From contig CANTUZ010000003.1 of the NCBI GenBank assembly GCA_947846985.1, positions 123,388,626 to 123,452,625 on the forward strand: a stretch of DNA of 64,000 nt. Direction: 5' to 3'. The notes below the pieces were generated by a model. The model saw only the letters and a list, made by a program, of their open reading frames with translations, made no database searches and was not told the origin of the DNA. The first letter of the stretch is position 1. Each line of letters opens with the position of its first letter. The position numbers and the translations under genes are program-made. Below are positions 58,985 through 64,000 of this stretch, piece after piece. Source of the stretch: Fratercula arctica. Its lineage: Eukaryota; Chordata; Aves; Charadriiformes; Alcidae.

Positions 58985-59235
58985 GCCGCAGAGGGTTGCC
59001 CTTGAAACACCTCCGAAAGGCATCGCAAGCGGCCCTACCTCCGCCGGCGTCCAAGGGACCTCCTTCCCCCCGTCCTTCCTGCGTTTGCTCATCGCCGCTC
59101 GCTGGCGGTCGCTCCCGCTGTGCCGCCGTATGTTCGGCTTCTGCGGGAATCGGTGCGCGGAGCCGGCAGCTTAGCCGGTCCAGGAGCAGCCGCGGCACGG
59201 CTCCCGGCCCCGCCAGGACGCGTGGGGTGATGCTC
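58985..59235. promoter_or_regulatory. CpG-rich patch inside NCOA1 intron 2
   Basis: About 250 bases rich in CpG (ACCTCCGCCGGCGTCC, CATCGCCGCTCGCTGGCGG, CAGCCGCGGCACGGC) in otherwise ordinary intron. It could be an alternative internal NCOA1 promoter, an antisense promoter or a retained GC-rich enhancer. The minus strand has an open frame of about 90 codons across it (58926-59198) and a possible donor GCGGAG|GTAGGG, but the protein resembles nothing I know. Confidence 0.35.
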
Positions 59236-61309
59236 AGGAGTTTCTGGTCCTGCGAGGTCCAAAAGCCCCAGCAGATTTACTCTGTAATTGCCAAAATAAA
59301 AGATTTATTCTGTGTTTGCTTGGATTTGTACAACTGAGCTTGTCTGATGAAGGACCCTGAGTCACTGCGTGCCTTTGCAGTGCAAGGCTTCTGATGGCGA
59401 TGGGAGGTTGCACGACCCCATGTGCGACACCTTCAGCCCCAGTGAAGCCTGGCTTTTCGGTGGTGGAGCTGCTGAATTTATTCTTATAGATGTATAAGGA
59501 TAAAAAAAAAAATCAGATCTTTATTAATGCAGTTTTATTCTCTAATAATGCTACAGAATAGTGACCTGATTTGGGGATGTTCTCAAAGGGCTGTAGGAGA
59601 ATCAGCTTTCTCTTCCCAAACGTGTTAACCTGCAAAGATGACCCACAATTTTTAGGTTGAGTTATTTTGGGCAGGGAAGGGGAGAAGGCTATTTCTTGAG
59701 CCTTTCCTTTCATAATTTTCAGGGGTTTTAGGGATAAGAGCATTTCCATCCCTTTTCGGACTACATAAAAATTCCACAGCTTGTTCTTCTACTCCATGGA
59801 GGTGTCCCTCTTTCAGGTCCAGCAAAACCGTGGAGTAGCTGTGTCCTCCTGGCATCTTTTTATTTGTTTTTTTTTCCTGAAGTGTGGCCGTAATAAGACG
59901 GGCTCCTTTGGGCAAATTTGTGCTGCTTTGTCACTAGGGAACATCAACCTGAAAAGACGAGGACCCTTAATTTAAGACCACCCCCCCATTTGGAAGTTAA
60001 CCTACTTGGGGAAGTAATTTTCCTTTTGGGTAAATACAGTAAGTTAATTAAGTGAAGTATATGAAATGATTATTGATTTTGGCTGCTGTGTCGCATACGA
60101 TCATTGAGCTGTCAGTGGCTTTCCTTTAATTAAGTTTCCCTGCTGTCTTGTCATATGCTTAGGTTTGGCCCTGGATTTATTTGTGATACACATGTACAGC
60201 TTCTAGTGCGGAGAGGTCCTGGGTCCTCAGTGGGACGTATGGAAGCCTCTTCAAAATGAATGCTGAGTTTCTTCTTGGGTTTGGGAATGCCAACACATAG
60301 TGAGCTTTAAAAAGAGAACAAAAAAAAAAACCCCTTGGCTTTGTATTTAGCAGCGGTCAGAAAATGGTGAGGTGGTGGCCTGGGAAGAGGCTTCTCCCAC
60401 AGCCTGCGATGGCGGCGTGGGGTTTTGGGAGGAGGAGAGGAGGAGACCCTGTCCTCAGGCACTGAGTCAAGAGCCCCTTCTTGTCCCAGCAGCTGAGTGT
60501 TGTGGTACGTTAATAAAGATCATAAAATTACTCCCATAAAACCACAAAGCGGGTAGTTGCATGCAATGTGTGGATGCAAGTCGCGGAGCCGATGTCCCTT
60601 GGCAAGCTTTACCCCAAAGCAGAGGAACCCACTGCAGAGCAATTAAGGGCTTTCAGCTGGTTTCTTCTGCCCAGGTCCAGGCTGCCACGTTGCCCTCAGT
60701 ACACAGGGTTTTGTGTCCGCAGCCCCTGGGGACGAAGCTCTGTGTGGACTTCCATTAGCTTTGAGGAAATCTCTAGCCCAAGTCCATGTTACTGTGTCTG
60801 CAAAGGAGCTGGACACCTCCAGTGCAGGAGTAGAAGGAGCCTTGGGACCTTCTCCCTCTCTTGGCTTTGTTTTGCCAGGATAATGTAGTTCAAGTCTTTA
60901 GGCGTTTATTTTTTTTTCTCTTTAGAATCCTCCTAAATTGTCTGCATATCCATCTTTCGCTGACTCCAATTTGAATGCATCTTTCTTGGCATGCTTTGAG
61001 TGACGGGCAGTATTTCCAGTTTCTGATTAAACTTCTCAGATCCTTGGAGCTGCTGCCTCCGCACCACCGAAGGAAAGAACCTTCTGCATAACGTGCTCTG
61101 CCGTCTTTATGCTTGCATTGTTTCTTGCATTTTATATTTTTGAGTACTCTTTCATTTCAGCTCTTCCCTCTCCCCATATCGTAATCCCGTATCCTCTTGG
61201 AGAAGTCTGACATTTTACCTGGGCGCTGGCAATCTCTTGTCTGGCTGGAACCATCTCAGTTCCATAAAGCTTATTTCCATTTCTGATAGTGGTGGTGGTG
61301 TTGAGGGCT
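59236..61309. other. Unique intronic sequence
   Basis: Within NCOA1 intron 2. About 60030-60150 has AGTTAATTAAGTG and TTTAATTAAG motifs and could be conserved. No exon recognised. Confidence 0.5.
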
Positions 61310-61720
61310 TTGCCCAGTTGGGCTTTGGAAGGCCCCCAAGGATGGAGAAGCACAAGTGCTCTGGGCACCCTGCTCCGGCACTTGGCTGGCCTTGTGGTGA
61401 ACAAGACTTTCCTCCTGTCCCACCTCAACGTCTCTTGCTTCGCTCGGACCCATTGCTTCTCATCTTCTCAGCATGCATTGGTGTGAAGAGCCTGCCTCCA
61501 TCACCTCCATAACGTCTTGTAGGCATGGGCAGGCTGCTGTAAGGTGCCTCAAATCCATCTTTTCTCCAGGCTGAGCAAACCCCTTCCCTTGTCCTCTCCT
61601 CTCAGGATCAGGGCTCCAGCCCTGACCATCTTGGTGGCCTCCACTGAACTTGCTCCAGTTTGTCTTACTCTGGGGCCTTAAAACTAGTATCTAGATACGG
61701 TGCCCAGAGTGGCCACGCGG
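61310..61720 (-). mobile_element. Old, diverged CR1 copy
   Basis: CR1 order is recognisable on the minus strand: CTGGAGCCCTGATCC, TCTTTTCTCCAGGCTGAGCA (plus-strand reading), CCATCTTGGTGGCCTCCACT and CACTTGGCTGGCCTTGTGG. Many substitutions and small gaps make it older than the others. It lies in NCOA1 intron 2. Confidence 0.65.
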
Positions 61721-63639
61721 GTTGAAGACAAGAACCAATGGCCACTCTACTGAGTGCAGCTTGCCATCAGGAGAGCCAAGGGAGAGAGGGGTCCCCGGGA
61801 TGAGCCTCAGAGATGCCCTGCTGCATTCCCATGTCACATCTGAGCTCCTGCTTTGGTGGCCTGGAGAGCTGCTCAAGGTGGGTGTTGCTGCCAGGAGGGC
61901 AGGGTGACAGCACGGCGTCACTGCTGCCTTTCTCCCTCACATGCAGAAATCAAGATAAACAAACTATTAGGTTCAGAGAATTAAAGTGTAATTTTTGGTG
62001 GCTTTTATGTGTTGAGTTGACACCAAGGTCCTTCAGTGGACCCCAAAGAGGACACTTTCATGCAGTGGAAGAATAAATGGTAGAGTTTCTGCGTAGTCAA
62101 AGAAGAAATGGGAACCTATTTACTTGGAAAATCATTAAAAGTGGGAACGCTCAAGAAACAGCCCGAGTTCAGAGTGTCCCAGCGATGTGTTAGAAGCAGA
62201 AGTTTAGGTCTTAACATTTGAGGTTTTGACTGAAGAACAAAAGCAAGCAGCAGAATGGCATCTGAGGAGCAAGGCAAGTGGAAATATCTCCTGGAAATGG
62301 AGTAAATGAAAACTGCTTTAAGGGGTTTACATTAATTAAAGGATTTTTTTTTTTAATTAATTAATTAAAACCACATTAAGGTTTGTGTCAAATCTAAAAT
62401 TAGATTGGAATCTCTTCAGGCTACAACTGTCAGCCTGGTGCTGTAGTCTCCTCTTGAAATGCATTGACTTTATTGGAGTTTTCCTGATTTTGTTTGCTTC
62501 AAGGGAGGTCAGAAAAGGGGAGCTTTGCTTTTGCCTTAGAGCGGTGTTTTGCAGACTCCCAGGTTCCTCCCCGAGGTCGGGAGGGACCTTCGCGGCAAGT
62601 AGCGCTGTCACCGGGTGTTTTCGGGTGCTGGGGGAGGAAAGCTCTTCCTTCATCCCAAGCCTGGTGGTTGGATTAACCCGGATGGAGCTCCTTGTGCTAC
62701 TAGAGCGAGGGACGCGCACACACCGCTTTCATCCCGTCTCGGCGGCCAATTTTTCACCGTACATTAGAGGGCTACAGAGAAAGAAAAACAACCAAACCCC
62801 GGAGGCCAGATTAGACATCAGGAGGGAGGGGGAATTCCTCCTTGGCTTTGGTAGGTGCCCACTGAAAGCCCTCAAGTGTGAGGCTGATCCAAGGTAAACA
62901 GAGTACAAACAGATACAGTCCTTTTAACTTCAGCCTTCCAGGAATCCTTCTGAGATTCTGAAGAGGATGAAACCACCTGCTCGTTTTCAGTGGAAATGAG
63001 TTTCAGATCATTCCTGTGCCAGCGTTGCCCTTTAATTTGATTTATTCTTCCTTCTGTTTGGTAATTACTGCCTTTCCCTAATGTGTTTTTATGAAGTTGT
63101 TGCTCTTGTTCTCTACCATTGCTTGACTTGCCCAACAAACCGAGCTCTCCTAGAATCTTGATGTCAGATAGTTACACCTTTCCTTTAATCAACCTACTTT
63201 CTGTACTTCTTCCAATTGAACTTCATTCTTCTTGACTGAATTGGCCCAAACTGTCACGATTTTTCTTACCAGTAGCATTAGGTTGTTGCTGATACCACCT
63301 CTGGTAGGCTGGAGGTAACTGTTGGCATCTCCTCCGTCACCTTCATAAAGCCATCCCCAACTTTTAGCCAAAGCTCATTTTCTTGCTTGATGAGTGGGTG
63401 ACCTTCAAGTAGTAGAAAGTGGGAGAAATTAGCACAGTTTAGCAGAGCAATTGGGTAGTTTTTCTACCATTTGGTCCTCTTCCATGTGAACGGGTCAACC
63501 TGCCCTCGAGTTGGTGCATATTTTCTCCCTCTATGACTACCTTACCTCGGTTGCCAGAGGAACACCACTGCTGACCTCTCCTCATCCTGGTGGAACACGT
63601 TTATTCTCAAAATTGAGTTTCATGGAGCTTCTTGGGAGT
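61721..63639. other. Unique intronic sequence
   Basis: Contains a TTAATTAATTAATTAA stretch at about 62354. The expected next NCOA1 exon is not found. Confidence 0.5.
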
Positions 63640-64000
63640 CTCTGCTAGATCTCGGTGCTATTCAACATCACCATGGATGTGGAAGGACATACAAAATCAT
63701 TGCTAGGCCAATACAGGGTGGGCAAACAGGAGTGCTGGATGGATGGTAACCAGGGAAATGGTGATTTTCAAGAAGATCTGGAGATCCTGGAAGCGAAGGC
63801 AGACAACGTGAACTTGGGTTGTGATGAAAAGCAAGGTGGGGTCCTCTTGGGTGATGTTACATGTGCATGGAGTTGATGGGACAAAACTGGAGCTCAGGCC
63901 TGGTGTCCACGCTCGAAGGAGATTGCAAAATCCAGAGAAGGCAGAGAGGAGAGCCACAGAAATGAGCCAAGGGCTGGAGAAAATGTCTTGCAGCTTGGAA
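63640..64000 (+). mobile_element. Old CR1 ORF2 remnant, continues past the window
   Basis: GGTGCTATTCAACATCACCA corresponds to the CR1 ORF2 segment LFNIFIND. Further on, AGAGGAGAGCCACAGAAATG and GGGCTGGAGAAAATGTCTTG follow CR1 ORF2 order (ATRMSQGLEKMS-like). It is degraded, and the 3' part is outside the window. Confidence 0.6.

Larger units (their letters stand above)
55078..64000 (+). other. NCOA1: NCOA1 intron 2, incomplete at the window edge
   Basis: It begins with GTAAGG at 55078. I looked for the next SRC-1 exon (expected to continue EKSTTDDD and then enter the PAS-A region) and saw no acceptor followed by such codons. The intron is therefore at least 8.9 kb. It holds a 20-bp tandem repeat, a CR1 copy at 56.1 kb, a CTC tract, a CpG-rich patch at 59 kb, an old CR1 at 61.3 kb and another at the right edge. 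The rest is unique sequence with no supported gene. Confidence 0.8.

Noticed and set aside
61935..61960. CACATGCAG|AAATCAAGAT as a possible NCOA1 exon 3 acceptor
   Set aside because: The following codons do not give the expected SRC-1 sequence and quickly hit stops.
62795..62850. CCAGATTAGACATCAGGAGG, slightly like the CR1 GATATCAGGAAGAAAT block
   Set aside because: Too short and without neighbouring CR1 blocks in order.
1..64000. CRISPR array, phage, operon or toxin-antitoxin type systems
   Set aside because: Nothing prokaryotic is present; the repeats are microsatellites, minisatellites and CR1 elements of a bird genome.

Overview
The window looks like avian nuclear DNA. About two dozen 5'-truncated CR1 non-LTR retrotransposon pieces are scattered through it on both strands, most ending in the bird-typical ATTCTATGATTCT tail. 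The single-copy sequence between them is AT-leaning and intron-like, and there are no bacterial-style gene arrays. The GC-rich CR1 subfamily seen here is not the classic chicken form, so I lean toward a non-galliform bird, at low confidence.

The only gene I can support is NCOA1 (SRC-1, a steroid/nuclear receptor coactivator) on the + strand. Two coding exons are present. The first runs from the ATG at 50879 to 50964 and encodes the N-terminus with an RKRK basic patch. The second (54911-55077) encodes the bHLH segment. They join in phase 2 across a 3,946-bp intron with consensus splice sites and give residues 1-84 plus one base of codon 85. The next exon, which should open toward the PAS domains, is not visible. 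Intron 2 therefore runs to the window edge, at least 8.9 kb.

The 50.8 kb upstream of the ATG exon shows no recognisable protein-coding exon. It is either the long 5'-UTR intron(s) of NCOA1 or partly intergenic DNA. In human the neighbour on that side is ITSN2, which I could not confirm here. The best candidate promoter/first exon is a compact CpG island at about 26.40-26.74 kb, with a good splice donor (GCG|GTGAGT) and a G-quadruplex-prone flank. A second CpG-rich patch lies in NCOA1 intron 2 near 59.0-59.2 kb.

Layout: 0-9 kb holds CR1 copies, a 355-bp polypyrimidine tract, an AT-rich tandem repeat and a GGATC-motif minisatellite. 9-22.6 kb is unique sequence with CR1 copies, including two that share an unusual 89-bp inserted module. 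22.9-23.9 kb is a compound satellite: a pentanucleotide array followed by a two-length minisatellite. 26.4-27.1 kb carries the CpG island. 27-50.8 kb is unique sequence with scattered CR1, including a nested CR1-in-CR1 at 47.8-49.1 kb. 50.9-64 kb is the 5' coding part of NCOA1 with its introns, a long CTC/GAG trinucleotide tract and a four-copy 20-bp repeat.

I found no novel multi-gene system. The more unusual observations are the CR1 variant with the 89-bp module, the stepwise C-to-T ladder in the pentanucleotide array, the orphan CpG islands and the nested CR1.
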